From Lewinellaceae bacterium (GTDB taxonomy: Bacteria > Bacteroidota > Bacteroidia > Chitinophagales > Saprospiraceae), in NCBI GenBank assembly GCA_020636375.1, contig JACJXZ010000010.1, positions 248,001 to 312,000 on the forward strand: a stretch of DNA of 64,000 nucleotides. Direction: 5' to 3'. Numbering within the stretch: the first letter of the stretch is position 1; each line of letters opens with the position of its first letter. A program made the position numbers and the translations under genes. Positions 41,125 to 50,027 of this stretch are shown here, piece by piece. Below the pieces are notes generated by a model. That model made no database searches and was not told the DNA's origin. It saw only the letters and a list, made by a program, of their open reading frames with translations.

Positions 41125-41601
41125 TCAAGGTAAACCCGCCCATTCCAGGATCATATCATCCAATGGGCTTACGCCGGAGGGGAGCGCATTTACGAGGTGC
41201 CCTTCTTCATCGAGCAGGAACTTATGGAAATTCCACTTCACGGCACTATCCATTGACCCATTCAGCGACTTGTTCATTAGCCATTCATAAATGGGATGAG
41301 GCCGCCTTTGTATACTTATTTTGGCGGCCATAGGAAAACTCACGCCATAGTTCGTCGTGCAAAATTCCTTTATCTCCTCGTTGCTTCCCGGTTCCTGCCC
41401 ACCGAAGTCGTTGCAGGGGAAACCAACGATCGCTACGCTATCTTTGAACTCCTCATAAAGTTCCTGCAGTTGCTGATATTGCGGCGTGTAACCACATTCG
41501 GAGGCCACATTTACCACAATGATCTTTCTGCCCTTGTACCGGGCAAAATCAATCTCCTCTCCTGCGATCCCCTCTACCTTAAATTTATGGATAGAATTCA
41601 C
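41125..41601 (-). CDS. glutathione peroxidase family protein (cysteine type)
   Basis: The 158-residue thioredoxin-fold peroxidase starts with GTG 41601. It has the catalytic Cys in NVASECGYTPQYQQL near residue 36, the FPCNDFGGQEPGSNEE motif and WNFHKFLLD near 122-130; the Trp, Gln and Asn of the tetrad are present. Cys replaces selenocysteine, so thioredoxin is the more likely electron donor. It removes hydroperoxides in the cytosol or periplasm; no signal peptide is visible, suggesting the cytosol. It lies downstream of a repeat-rich gap and opposite the pterin gene. Confidence 0.93.
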   Translation of the reverse strand: MNSIHKFKVEGIAGEEIDFARYKGRKIIVVNVASECGYTPQYQQLQELYEEFKDSVAIVGFPCNDFGGQEPGSNEEIKEFCTTNYGVSFPMAAKISIQRRPHPIYEWLMNKSLNGSMDSAVKWNFHKFLLDEEGHLVNALPSGVSPLDDMILEWAGLP

Positions 41602-41750
41602 TATTTACGATTCAGCTATCCGAAAAAACTTTTCGCGGGTAAAAATAAGGATTTTATCTCTGAAAAACCAGTAAGTGCCTGTGCGGAACTGAATTCAAAT
41701 GTATGGAGCGCCGGTTTGGGCATAAATGCAGGCACCAAAACAACGGACAG

Positions 41751-41815
41751 GCATTTCCATGTGTCTCCATGTATTTCCATGTATTTCCACATGTTTCCAC
41801 ATGTTTCCCTCCCAA
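41751..41815. repeat. TTTCCATGTGTCTCCATGTA simple-sequence array
   Basis: Units TTTCCATG, TCTCCATG and TTTCCACATG repeat for about 65 bases, ending 49 bases before the pterin synthase start. The reverse-complement units CATGGAAAT and CATGGAGA are the same type as the array at 5674-5758. Confidence 0.75.
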
Positions 41816-41864
41816 CTTATCCCCCCATTTTTTGTTTGTTTAGCAAATCCAACAATCCCTGAAA

Positions 41865-42272
41865 ATGAGAATTTCTGCTTTCCGAAAAGCCCATTTCAAT
41901 GCGGCGCACCGATTGCACAACCCCAGGTGGAGCGAGGAGAAGAACCAGGAGGTATTCGGCCTGTGCAACAACCCGAACTACCACGGCCACAATTACGAGC
42001 TGGAAGTAAAAGTCAGCGGCGAAGTGGACCCCGAAACCGGCTACCTCATCGACCTGAAATACCTCAAAGGCCTGATCGACGAACATGTAGAACAGCGCTT
42101 CGACCACAAAAACCTCAACCTGGATACAGAGGAGTTCCGGGCCCTCAACCCTACCGCCGAGAATATCTGTTATGTCATCTGGAAAATCCTTCGGGAACAA
42201 CTGGATGGCCGATACGACCTGGCCGTCCGCCTGTACGAAACGCCGAGGAATTACGTGGAGTATCCTGCCTGA
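41865..42272 (+). CDS. 6-pyruvoyl-tetrahydropterin synthase/QueD family protein
   Basis: The 135-residue protein has the zinc histidines in FRKAHFNAAHRLHNPRW (His in AHxxH form), NNPNYHGHNYELEVKV, the catalytic Cys-type loop near FGLCNNPN, and LNPTAENICYVIW with Glu. These define the T-fold 6-pyruvoyl-tetrahydropterin synthase/QueD group. It makes 6-carboxy- or 6-pyruvoyl-tetrahydropterin from dihydroneopterin triphosphate, for queuosine or pterin synthesis. Which product is made cannot be told from sequence alone, and no queC/queE/queF is nearby. It is separated by a strong terminator from the next, converging gene. Confidence 0.92.
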   Translation: MRISAFRKAHFNAAHRLHNPRWSEEKNQEVFGLCNNPNYHGHNYELEVKVSGEVDPETGYLIDLKYLKGLIDEHVEQRFDHKNLNLDTEEFRALNPTAENICYVIWKILREQLDGRYDLAVRLYETPRNYVEYPA

Positions 42273-42418
42273 AAGGCCTGAGAGTGCTTTAGGTTATATT
42301 GGTTGCCGACGGGAGAGCGCTTCGGCCGGGAATGGTCAAGTTCCTCCTTGATGAACAGAAAAAGGAACAAAGAACCTCACCCGGCCCGCCAGGGAAGGCA
42401 TAACGTTCGAACGGAGGC

Positions 42419-42455
42419 AAAAAAAAGCCAGGCCAAATCCGGCCTGGCTTTTTTT
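42419..42455. terminator. bidirectional intrinsic terminator
   Basis: A-run (42419-42426), GCCAGGCC, loop AAATCC, GGCCTGGC, T-run (42449-42455). A perfect GC-rich stem flanked by A- and T-runs stops transcription from both the pterin gene on the + strand and the T9SS gene on the - strand. It is the clearest terminator in the window. Confidence 0.92.
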
Positions 42456-42477
42456 GTGTTTCCGTTCAATAACTACG

Positions 42478-43209
42478 CTACGGCCGCAGGGAGCGCTTGC
42501 TGAGGCGGAAAGTCCTCATTATCTCCCCCTTTCTGTTCAGCACACTTGCCAGGTACAAGCCGGCGGGCAGGTCCCCCACGTAATAACGGCTGCCGGGAGC
42601 AAGGTTGAAGGACCGCATCTGGCGGCCGATGACGTTGTAAATAGCCAGGCGGCCGGCGGCCGGAGCGCCCTGTACTTCTACATAATCGGTGGCCGGATTG
42701 GGGAAAACGGCCAGCTTGGCCTTATTAAGGTCTTTGGAACTGGAAACCGGAGATGCGTTGAAAAGATAAGTACCGGAAAGAATGATATTGTCCGGCTCAT
42801 TGGTCAGGGAAACATCGATGCGGATTTCTGCCGATCCTGTGACGCCTTTGGGAATGGCGTGAACGTCCAGGTTGGAAGATTCTCCCGGCGCCAGGACGAC
42901 CGGCTCGTTCAGGCCGAGATTGTCGGCAATATTGGAATATACGGCAGCCACATAACACTGGTGGAAATCACAGACCAGGGATTCCCACTCTCCAGGCATG
43001 TCAACGACCACTCTTTCCCACTTGATGGACACTGTTTCCGTGCCTTCGTTCTTCAAGGTGGCATAACCGATGATTTCAAAAAACAGGTCATCCGGATCGG
43101 CAACGCCGGAGGCTTCTACGGGGTTGGGAGTCAGGGATAAATTAACCTGCGCCAGGCCGATTTGAAAGATGAAGAGGAACAGGATAAGGGGGAGTATAAT
43201 TTGCTTCAT
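42478..43209 (-). CDS. secreted protein with T9SS type A sorting domain
   Basis: The 243-residue protein has signal peptide MKQIILPLILFLFIFQIGLA, then a beta-rich domain (about 25-160). Its C-terminal T9SS type A domain (about 165-243) has the hallmark LAVFPNPATDYVEVQ, IYNVIGRQMRSFNL, and a final basic segment MRTFRLSKRSLRP. It is exported through the inner membrane by Sec and across the outer membrane by the type IX system, which removes the C-terminal domain. Its role is unknown; it could be an adhesin or surface protein. It lies 173 bases downstream of the Omp28 gene on the same strand. Confidence 0.86.
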   Translation of the reverse strand: MKQIILPLILFLFIFQIGLAQVNLSLTPNPVEASGVADPDDLFFEIIGYATLKNEGTETVSIKWERVVVDMPGEWESLVCDFHQCYVAAVYSNIADNLGLNEPVVLAPGESSNLDVHAIPKGVTGSAEIRIDVSLTNEPDNIILSGTYLFNASPVSSSKDLNKAKLAVFPNPATDYVEVQGAPAAGRLAIYNVIGRQMRSFNLAPGSRYYVGDLPAGLYLASVLNRKGEIMRTFRLSKRSLRP

Positions 43210-43382
43210 GAGAACACTTTAACGATTGAGAAAATAGTATGTAGTGCAAAAGTCTTAATATAATTCCTATAAATCAAGGCCCGAAACCTTAAGGTTATGC
43301 AAAAGTCAGCTTGTTGATCGTTTTTAGTTGCCGGCCCGACTACAGCCTAACCAGCAACTAAAAACGATCCATGCACAGCGGC

Positions 43383-45296
43383 TTACTCCACTATTACCCT
43401 TTTGACCGCCACTTTATCCCCCATACTCAGGTGGAAAGTGTAGGCGCCGGGTGCCAGCTGAGCGCCGTCGAAGGGCAGCGTAGCCGAGCCGTTATGGCGG
43501 CCGAAGTACTGTCCGGCCACCTGTTGGCCGAGCATGTTGTAAACCTGCAGCTGAATGTCGGCAGCTTCATCGAGCCGGACGTTGATGCTGAGTTCGCCCC
43601 GGGTAGGGTTCGGGAAGATATCCACCAGTTCATTGGCAAATTGCTCTTTGCTGGAGCTGATGACGAACTCGAAGTCGGCCTGTTCGGCATTGAGAATCTC
43701 GCCGGTACTTCCGTCCAGCACAAGCACGACAGCCCGCAGGTGATCGGGGTCATAAGACACCGGCACGACCGGAACCGTATATTCAAAGGTATGGGTGATC
43801 ACATCGCCGGCCACTACTGAGGAGGGGATGATGCCGGCAAGGCCATTGTATCCACCCAGCAGCGCGCGGCCCACGTCCATGTAGACCATATCAGAGGCGG
43901 GCACCGGATCGGGCTCGGCCTGCCAGTCGTGGCCGGCGCCGACAAGCGGGAGGTTGTTGGATTGATAGCTGTAATAATTGACCTGGTTGTAGCCGGAGCC
44001 GGTGCCGGTCACGCTGTCCTCGACGATGACGGCGCAGAGCCGGTAATTGATGTCGTCGAGCTTGGTGACGAATTCAGCGGAGACATTGATCTCTGCCAGC
44101 CGGGTTTCCGGATTGTAAAGGGCTTCAACACCGGGCTTTATGGGAGAAATGCGTTTTATCAGCTCGTCGTGGTATTCCACAAACAGGCCATTGCTCACGC
44201 TGCCGCCGAGGATCAGCCGGTCGGCATTGCAGCCGGGGTAACCACTCAGGTTAACGCCGTTGTCATACGGGCCGACCGCCATGGCGTCGCGGTTGTGAAC
44301 GGCGATGCCGATGAACGTTTCAGGATAGTTGTCCCGCATATATTCCATAGCCACGTGGCCGCGCGGGCACCATCCGCACCATCCGCCGGTTCCTTCTTCG
44401 ATCACGACTTTCTTTTCCGGCACAAAGGTGACGCCGGAAATTTTGGCCGAAGCCATGTTATTACTGTCGTCCTCGTCGGTTTCTCCGTTGGGATCGCTTA
44501 CCCACACATCAATATCGTAGGTGATCGCTTCCGAAGCAACAAAGGGAGTGCCGTGGGTGAAATTATAATCTTCGCCGGTGGCAACATTCAGGCCGGTGAT
44601 CTCTTCAGAATAGGTTTCCACCCCATCCGACCAATTAACGGTCAGGCTGGTGAGGGTTTCCGCTCCCAGGTTCCGGAAGGTACCCTTAATGGCAATGTCC
44701 GAGTTGAGCTCGTGATAGCGGAGGGTAGTGATGTCGAGCAGCCTGACCTCATGGCCAGGCAGGGCGGTAACTTTAACATCGTCCACGCAGAAGCCATAGT
44801 TCCAGGAACCGCCGTCCCGGTATTCGAAAGCGACCCATACCGTATCTCCGGTATATTCGCCGAGGCTGAGGAAAAGGCTCTGCCATTCGTCCTCTACGCC
44901 GGTCAGTGAAATTTTTTCAGTCCAGGTGGCGCCGCCGTCGGAAGACAACAGGACTTTGGCAGTCTCGTTGCCCTGGTAATCTCCATTAATGAAGTACCCT
45001 TCGAAGGTGAGCCCAGCGCCGGCCACCTCGGACAGGTCGATCGGAGGGGTGACCAGCATACCGTTGCTGCTGACGCCCTGGCCGGCGGCATCGTCGTTTA
45101 CGCCGACAAAGGTGGAGTGGGCAGGGATCGAGAAATACTGGCTGGAGAGGGAGTTGGCCGTGCCGGACCTCCAGGGGGTGTCGGCAGTCCAGCCGTCCGG
45201 GATGCCCCCTTCAAAATCTTCGGTGAAGAGGACATTCTGGGCATTCAACCCATATCCCAGGAAAAGGGCTAGGAGCAGAGTAAAGCATCTTTTCAT
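43383..45296 (-). CDS. Omp28-domain secreted protein with T9SS sorting domain
   Basis: The 637-residue protein has signal peptide MKRCFTLLLALFLGYGLNAQ, a jelly-roll 'choice-of-anchor' type domain (about 20-180, NVLFTEDFEGGIPDGW), and an Ig-like domain. An Omp28 thioredoxin-like domain (about 290-550) has GTGGWCGWCPRGHVAMEYM, whose CGWC is a CxxC redox-like motif. A type A T9SS domain ends it (VDIFPNPTRGELSINVRL). It should be exported to the surface. Omp28 domains are found in Bacteroidota outer-membrane and secreted proteins of unknown role; the CxxC suggests disulfide chemistry or metal binding. Confidence 0.86.
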   Translation of the reverse strand: MKRCFTLLLALFLGYGLNAQNVLFTEDFEGGIPDGWTADTPWRSGTANSLSSQYFSIPAHSTFVGVNDDAAGQGVSSNGMLVTPPIDLSEVAGAGLTFEGYFINGDYQGNETAKVLLSSDGGATWTEKISLTGVEDEWQSLFLSLGEYTGDTVWVAFEYRDGGSWNYGFCVDDVKVTALPGHEVRLLDITTLRYHELNSDIAIKGTFRNLGAETLTSLTVNWSDGVETYSEEITGLNVATGEDYNFTHGTPFVASEAITYDIDVWVSDPNGETDEDDSNNMASAKISGVTFVPEKKVVIEEGTGGWCGWCPRGHVAMEYMRDNYPETFIGIAVHNRDAMAVGPYDNGVNLSGYPGCNADRLILGGSVSNGLFVEYHDELIKRISPIKPGVEALYNPETRLAEINVSAEFVTKLDDINYRLCAVIVEDSVTGTGSGYNQVNYYSYQSNNLPLVGAGHDWQAEPDPVPASDMVYMDVGRALLGGYNGLAGIIPSSVVAGDVITHTFEYTVPVVPVSYDPDHLRAVVLVLDGSTGEILNAEQADFEFVISSSKEQFANELVDIFPNPTRGELSINVRLDEAADIQLQVYNMLGQQVAGQYFGRHNGSATLPFDGAQLAPGAYTFHLSMGDKVAVKRVIVE

Positions 45297-45397
45297 AACA
45301 GGAAGTTTGCGTTTTAATAGTTGTTGTTAAAGCCGCCCTGTTGCAAGACTAGCCTTGCACGAGCTTTCTTTTCCAGTTTGATTTTGCTGAGTTATCC

Positions 45398-45508
45398 TTA
45401 AAAAATAACTTCACGATCCGTAGTTGTAGTGAAGTGAAGCAGCCGGCGCACTAAACTGCTGAATCAGCTACAATTACGGGTCTCAAAAAGTGAAGTTGTT
45501 TTTTATCA
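45398..45508. repeat. inverted TAAAAAATAACTTCAC / GTGAAGTTGTTTTTTATCA element
   Basis: Outer arms: TTAAAAAATAACTTCAC (45397-45413) and GTGAAGTTGTTTTTTATCA (45490-45508). Inner arms: CGTAGTTGTAG (45419-45429) and CTACAATTACG (45468-45478). One arm recurs at 62990-63010 (GTGAAGTTATTTTTTAATCA). The surrounding gap (45297-45932, 636 bases) otherwise shows only AT-rich sequence and a doubtful small frame at 45661-45903. Confidence 0.65.
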
Positions 45509-45897
45509 CGACTGAGAAGTGTTGAAAGTAATTTTGGGGATGTTCCGTTTGGGGAATACTGAACCGTGAAAGTAGGAAAAAAATGGTATTATGCCGATAA
45601 TTCGGGCCAATAAATGCGTTTCGGTTCACCCTATAAATTTAAAAAAAACGACTTTGTACCTTAGCTGACAATCAACCGGGGGAGAGGCAGGCCAAATTGT
45701 CTCAACCGGGACAGTGCCGCCACCCTTTTCCGCCGGCGGCCAACCATCGCCCTTTTTATTATATTTCCTATCTTGAAGCGGGCCTGCTGTTCATTGTAAT
45801 GAAGTTGATTAAGTTCAATGAAAGGTCCGGAAAAAACAGCTGCAACACGGTATAACAACAACAGCATAATGTGAAACGGCCGAACGAGGTTGCCGCC

Positions 45898-45925
45898 ATT
45901 CATTCATTCACTCATTCATTCATTA
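45898..45925. repeat. CATTCATTCACTCATT simple-sequence array
   Basis: CATT and CACT units end eight bases before the oxidoreductase start codon. This is the complement of the GAATGAGT family found at 8466, 12232 and 13227. Confidence 0.75.
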
Positions 45926-45932
45926 CAACCCT

Positions 45933-47276
45933 ATGCACGTAGCCATTCTCGGAAACGGCATCGCCGGCATCACCGCCGCCCGGTTTATCCGAAAGCTCAG
46001 CGATCATGATATTACGGTTATCTCCGCCGAGACCGATCATTTCTTCTCCCGCACCGCCCTGATGTATATTTACATGGGGCACCTGCGGTACGAAGATACC
46101 AAGCCCTACGAGGACTGGTTCTGGGACAAGAACCGGATACGCCTGCTGCGCGTGTACGTCGAGCGCATCGATTTTGATGGGAAGAAACTCTACGGCAGCA
46201 AGGGGGAGGAGGTGGCTTACGATAAACTGCTGCTGGCCACCGGCTCTTCGCCCAACAAGTTTGGCTGGCCCGGGCAGGATTTAGGTGGCGTGAGCGGCCT
46301 GTACAGCTACCAGGACCTGCAGAATATGGAACAGTTCAGCGATGGCCTTCAGCGGGCCGTCATCGTCGGCGGTGGCCTGATTGGCATCGAGATGGCGGAG
46401 ATGTTCCACTCCCGCCACATACCGGTCACCTTCCTGGTGCGGGAAGAGAGCTATTGGAACGCCATACTGCCCCCCGAAGAATCGGCTATGGTGAACCGCC
46501 ACATCCTGGAAAACGGCATCGACCTGCGCCTGTCGACCGAACTCAGGGAAATCGTCGATGATGGCCGGGGGCGCGCCTGCGCGGTCATTACCAGCACCGG
46601 CGAGCGCATAGCGTGCGGTTATGTCGGGTTGACCGCCGGCGTGCATCCTAACATCAGTTTCCTGAACGGAACCGCCCTGGAAACAGAACGGGGCATTCTG
46701 GCCAATGACTTCCTGGAAACCAACATCCCCGATGTGTATACCGCCGGCGATTGCATGCAGCTGCGCAACCCCCAACCGGGCCGCCGCGCCATCGAGGCGG
46801 TCTGGTACACTGGGCGGATGGCGGGGGAAACAGCAGCTTATAATATCTGCGGCCAAAAAGTGGCCTATGACCCCGGCATCTGGTTCAACTCCGCCAAGTT
46901 TATCGATATCGAATACCAGGTATACGGCGATGTGCAGGCGCAGCCGCCGGCCAACCACGCTTCCGTCTATTGGGAACACCCGGACGGGCGAAAGAGCATC
47001 CGCCTCGTCTACGACAGGGAACAGGGCCACATCCTGGGCTTCAACCTCATGGGCGTGCGCTACCGGCACGAGGTTTGCGAAAAGTGGATACGGGAACAAA
47101 CCCACATCGAAGAGGTGCTGCCGAACCTCGGCATCGCCAATTTCGACCCCGAATTTTACGACGAGTACGACGAACAACTGGTTCGCCTTTACAACCGGCA
47201 AAGCGGCAGGGGCCTGAAATTGAAAAAAAGAAGGGGCCTGGCCGGGGCGCTGCGCTTCCTGAAATCCGGCGGATAG
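45933..47276 (+). CDS. FAD/NAD(P)-dependent oxidoreductase
   Basis: This 447-residue two-dinucleotide-domain flavoprotein has FAD motif MHVAILGNGIAGITAARFIR (1-20), the NAD(P) motif AVIVGGGLIGIEMAEMF near 146-162, and the second FAD motif IPDVYTAGDCMQLRNPQPG near 267-285. There is no redox disulfide pair, so it resembles nitrite-reductase-type or rubredoxin-reductase-type enzymes (Pyr_redox_2) more than thioredoxin reductase. A C-terminal extension of about 150 residues is unusual. It is followed after 81 bases by a membrane 4Fe-4S protein, suggesting that electrons pass between the two. The electron donor and end acceptor are unknown. Confidence 0.87.
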   Translation: MHVAILGNGIAGITAARFIRKLSDHDITVISAETDHFFSRTALMYIYMGHLRYEDTKPYEDWFWDKNRIRLLRVYVERIDFDGKKLYGSKGEEVAYDKLLLATGSSPNKFGWPGQDLGGVSGLYSYQDLQNMEQFSDGLQRAVIVGGGLIGIEMAEMFHSRHIPVTFLVREESYWNAILPPEESAMVNRHILENGIDLRLSTELREIVDDGRGRACAVITSTGERIACGYVGLTAGVHPNISFLNGTALETERGILANDFLETNIPDVYTAGDCMQLRNPQPGRRAIEAVWYTGRMAGETAAYNICGQKVAYDPGIWFNSAKFIDIEYQVYGDVQAQPPANHASVYWEHPDGRKSIRLVYDREQGHILGFNLMGVRYRHEVCEKWIREQTHIEEVLPNLGIANFDPEFYDEYDEQLVRLYNRQSGRGLKLKKRRGLAGALRFLKSGG

Positions 47277-47357
47277 GCCCGGCAAGTTTTCTCGCGAGTT
47301 CCCCCCGGAAAGACTTGCCAAATCTCCTCACCCAACAACAAAAAAATTCCATTCATA

Positions 47358-49157
47358 ATGAATACCCTGCAAAAAACAGGCCTCGCTCTTTTCATTATAG
47401 CCTTGCTCTTGTTCACCGCTACGCTCGGATTGGACAATTATCGCCTCACTGAAGAAAGCCTCACCGAAGCCATCGGCAACGAGTACCACCTCGAAGCCAT
47501 AACTGCTGCCGCCCGGGAAAAGGGGATACTCGGAAAGGAATACGGCAGCAGTTTCCAATTCGCGCCGGCCTTTAAAAAAGTGCTGGAATCAGCACAAAAA
47601 TCGCTGAACCAGCAGGCCAAAGAGGGCCTGCCCGAAGGCACCAGCCAATGGGAATACAAGATGGGCAGCTGGCTGTTCAAAGATTACGCCTTCATCGCCA
47701 CCAAAAAGAGCAGCACCGGGCCTGTCTCCGGCAACCCCCTGCTGTTCCTCTTCCTGACCATCGGCCTGGCCATCGTTGGAGGCCTGCTGTATATCCTGCC
47801 AAAATTCCGGGCGCTGCCCGGCATCAAGCACAACCACATCTACCACAACCCCATGACCCGCGGCCTGACGCCGGGCTGGCGCGGCTCGTTCCTGGGGGCC
47901 GCGATTATTGGCCTGCTGCTCTACGGCGTTTATTACATGAACGACAAATACTTCTGGCCGGCGGCGACTGCCGTCGTAGCCCTGCTCATTACGGCCCTGG
48001 TGTTTTTCTACCAGGGCGAGGCAAAACACACCCCTGCCCGCTCCGCTTCCCCCCAGGTGGCCGGCTGGCTGGGTATTCTGACCGGCGTTTATCTCATTGG
48101 CTTTTACATCCTCCTGTACTGGGTACCCCAGCACATCATCGGCTGGATATTGATGGCCGACCCGGTGAGCCGGGCCCTCAACGGGGGAGAGGCCAGCCAG
48201 TGGTTCCTCTACGGCCTGCTGTACACCCTGGTCATCCTGGTCATGGGCGTGCGGATGTTCGCCAAGTACAGGCACAACCGCTACCAGCAAATACGGACCT
48301 ACTCGGTCATGTTCTTCCAGTTGGCCTTTGCTTTTCTCATTCCGGAGATCCTGGTGCGGCTCAACCTGCCCTCCATGGACCTGAAGAATATCTGGCCGTT
48401 GAACTACACCTTTTTCTTTGACTGGAACATCAACAACCTGATCAGCAGCGGTGCCATCGGCATCTTTATGCTCGTCTGGGGCATTGTGCTGGCGGCCGTT
48501 GCCGTGCCGGCGATCACCTACTTTTACGGCAAGCGCTGGTATTGCTCCTGGGTTTGCGGCTGCGGCGGGCTGGCCGAGACGCTGGGCGACCCCTACCGGC
48601 AGTTGTCCGACAAGAGCCTGCGCGCCTGGCAATACGAGCGCTGGATCGTGCACGGCGTGCTGGCTTTCGCCGTGGTGATGACGGCATTGACCCTGTACAC
48701 CTATTTTTCCGGGGAAAAGACAGTGTTGAGTTTCAACAGCAATACCGTCCGTACCTGGTACGGCTTCATCATCGGATCGGCCTTTGCCGGGGTGGTGGGC
48801 ACCGGTTTCTACCCATTGATGGGCAACCGGGTGTGGTGCCGCTTCGGCTGCCCGCTGGCGGCCTACCTGGGGCTGGTGCAGCGCTTCAAATCCCGGTTCC
48901 GCATCACCACCAACGGCGGCCAGTGCATCTCCTGCGGCAACTGCTCGGCCTATTGCGAGATGGGCATCGACGTGCGCTGGTACGCCCAGCGCGGGCAGGA
49001 TGTGGTGCGGGCTTCCTGTGTGGGTTGCGGGGTGTGTGCGGCGGTTTGTCCGAGAGGGGTGTTGAGGCTGGAGAACAGCAGTATGGATGTGCAGGAAAGG
49101 GCGAAGGCGGTGCGGGTGATTCAGGTGTCGAAGGAGGGGGTGAAACTGGTGGATTGA
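47358..49157 (+). CDS. membrane-bound 4Fe-4S electron-transfer protein
   Basis: The 599-residue protein has an N-terminal membrane anchor (about 8-25, LALFIIALLLFTATLGL), a periplasmic loop, then about six further membrane helices. Cysteine groups: WYCSWVCGCGGLAE near 394-407; VWCRFGCPLAAYLG near 492-505; and two ferredoxin-type sets, CISCGNCSAYCEMGID near 523-538 and CVGCGVCAAVCPRG near 553-566. The pattern is that of NapH/CcoG-like proteins, which move electrons across the inner membrane. The preceding flavoprotein gene is probably its cytosolic partner. The acceptor (nitrate, nitrous oxide, or a cytochrome maturation step) is unknown. Confidence 0.87.
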   Translation: MNTLQKTGLALFIIALLLFTATLGLDNYRLTEESLTEAIGNEYHLEAITAAAREKGILGKEYGSSFQFAPAFKKVLESAQKSLNQQAKEGLPEGTSQWEYKMGSWLFKDYAFIATKKSSTGPVSGNPLLFLFLTIGLAIVGGLLYILPKFRALPGIKHNHIYHNPMTRGLTPGWRGSFLGAAIIGLLLYGVYYMNDKYFWPAATAVVALLITALVFFYQGEAKHTPARSASPQVAGWLGILTGVYLIGFYILLYWVPQHIIGWILMADPVSRALNGGEASQWFLYGLLYTLVILVMGVRMFAKYRHNRYQQIRTYSVMFFQLAFAFLIPEILVRLNLPSMDLKNIWPLNYTFFFDWNINNLISSGAIGIFMLVWGIVLAAVAVPAITYFYGKRWYCSWVCGCGGLAETLGDPYRQLSDKSLRAWQYERWIVHGVLAFAVVMTALTLYTYFSGEKTVLSFNSNTVRTWYGFIIGSAFAGVVGTGFYPLMGNRVWCRFGCPLAAYLGLVQRFKSRFRITTNGGQCISCGNCSAYCEMGIDVRWYAQRGQDVVRASCVGCGVCAAVCPRGVLRLENSSMDVQERAKAVRVIQVSKEGVKLVD

Positions 49158-49176
49158 CTGGTGCTATATGTTAATG

Positions 49177-49225
49177 TCGAAGTCTGGAGACTTCGACAAG
49201 CTAACTGGAGACTTCGACAAGCTAA
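49177..49225. repeat. perfect hairpin and 21-bp tandem duplication
   Basis: GTCGAAGTCT (49177-49186), loop GG, AGACTTCGAC (49189-49198) form a perfect 10-bp stem. The unit CTGGAGACTTCGACAAGCTAA occurs at 49184-49204 and again directly at 49205-49225. It lies 20 bases after the Fe-S protein stop and could end its transcript. Confidence 0.7.
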
Positions 49226-49391
49226 CTGATAAAAAAGGATGGAGCGGCAGTTCATGGGATATTGGTATGATTTTTTGCGAACGGTGAATAGCCTCAGATG
49301 TACTATCCTACCGCCCATCCAGTTTTTGGGACATCAAAATTTCAATAGGTTCATTCAAAAGCATACCGGCGTTCCGGCAGCTCGAGGGCAG

Positions 49392-49991
49392 CTAAGCCCG
49401 CTTGCTTTGTACGTTGTCGAGGTAGGCGCTGGCACCGGGCTGGGACAGCAGGTTTCCGAGCATTTCCTTGGCGCGGAACAGCTGAGCCTTGACGGTGCCG
49501 AGGGGGATATCCAGCTCGGTGGCGATCTCTTCGTAGCTCAGTTCCTCGAAATAGCGCAGTTCGATCATCAGGCGGTACTTGCCGTTGAGGCGGCCGAGGA
49601 CGTCGCGCATCAGTTGCACGCGCTGTTCGCGGATGATGATCTCTTCGGGGTCGAGGGAAGCGGACCGGAGGTTGCCGGAATAGTCGCTGCTGCTTTCGCC
49701 GTCGATCGGCTCATCGATGGAGAACATGTTGAGGCGCTTCTTGCGGATGTAGTCGATGCCGTTGTTGATGGCGATGCGGAACAGCCAGGTGCTGAAGGCG
49801 TAGCGCGGCACGTAGCTGTCGATCTTGGCGAAAGCCTTGCCAAAAGCTTCGATGGTCAGGTCTTCGGCATCTTCCCGGTTTTTGACCATCTTCAGCATCA
49901 TGTGGAAGATGGGGTTCCGGTAACGCTCCAGGAGGATAGCGTAGGTTTTTCTGGTCGCCCTTGATGGCTTCCTTAACAATTGAGTAATCAT
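49392..49991 (-). CDS. ECF-type RNA polymerase sigma factor, probably frameshifted near its N-terminus
   Basis: The open frame encodes 199 residues with region 2 (YAILLERYRNPIFHMMLKMV, then DAEDLTIEAFGKAFAKI and FSTWLFRIAINNGIDYIR) and region 4 (ELSYEEIATELDIPLGTVKA). The conserved N-terminus of this sigma subfamily lies in another frame: MEVAVQNNFTSTRALDDYSI, VKEAIKGDQK from ATG 50037. One surplus base in the T-run at 49946-49950 separates the two; without it the protein reads on as GDQKTYAILL. Either this is a homopolymer sequencing error, or translation now starts at ATG 49991. The start 50037 overlaps the GT2 stop, supporting the longer original gene. Confidence 0.82.
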   Translation of the reverse strand: MITQLLRKPSRATRKTYAILLERYRNPIFHMMLKMVKNREDAEDLTIEAFGKAFAKIDSYVPRYAFSTWLFRIAINNGIDYIRKKRLNMFSIDEPIDGESSSDYSGNLRSASLDPEEIIIREQRVQLMRDVLGRLNGKYRLMIELRYFEELSYEEIATELDIPLGTVKAQLFRAKEMLGNLLSQPGASAYLDNVQSKRA

Positions 49992-50027
49992 CCAGCGCTC
50001 TGGTGGAGGTGAAGTTGTTCTGTACTG

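Noticed and set aside
42303..42503. 66-codon frame after the pterin gene
   Set aside because: It runs through the intrinsic terminator at 42419-42455.
45661..45903. 80-codon frame on the - strand before the flavoprotein
   Set aside because: It has no recognisable domain and a basic, low-similarity sequence, and it overlaps AT-rich non-coding sequence and the CATT array.
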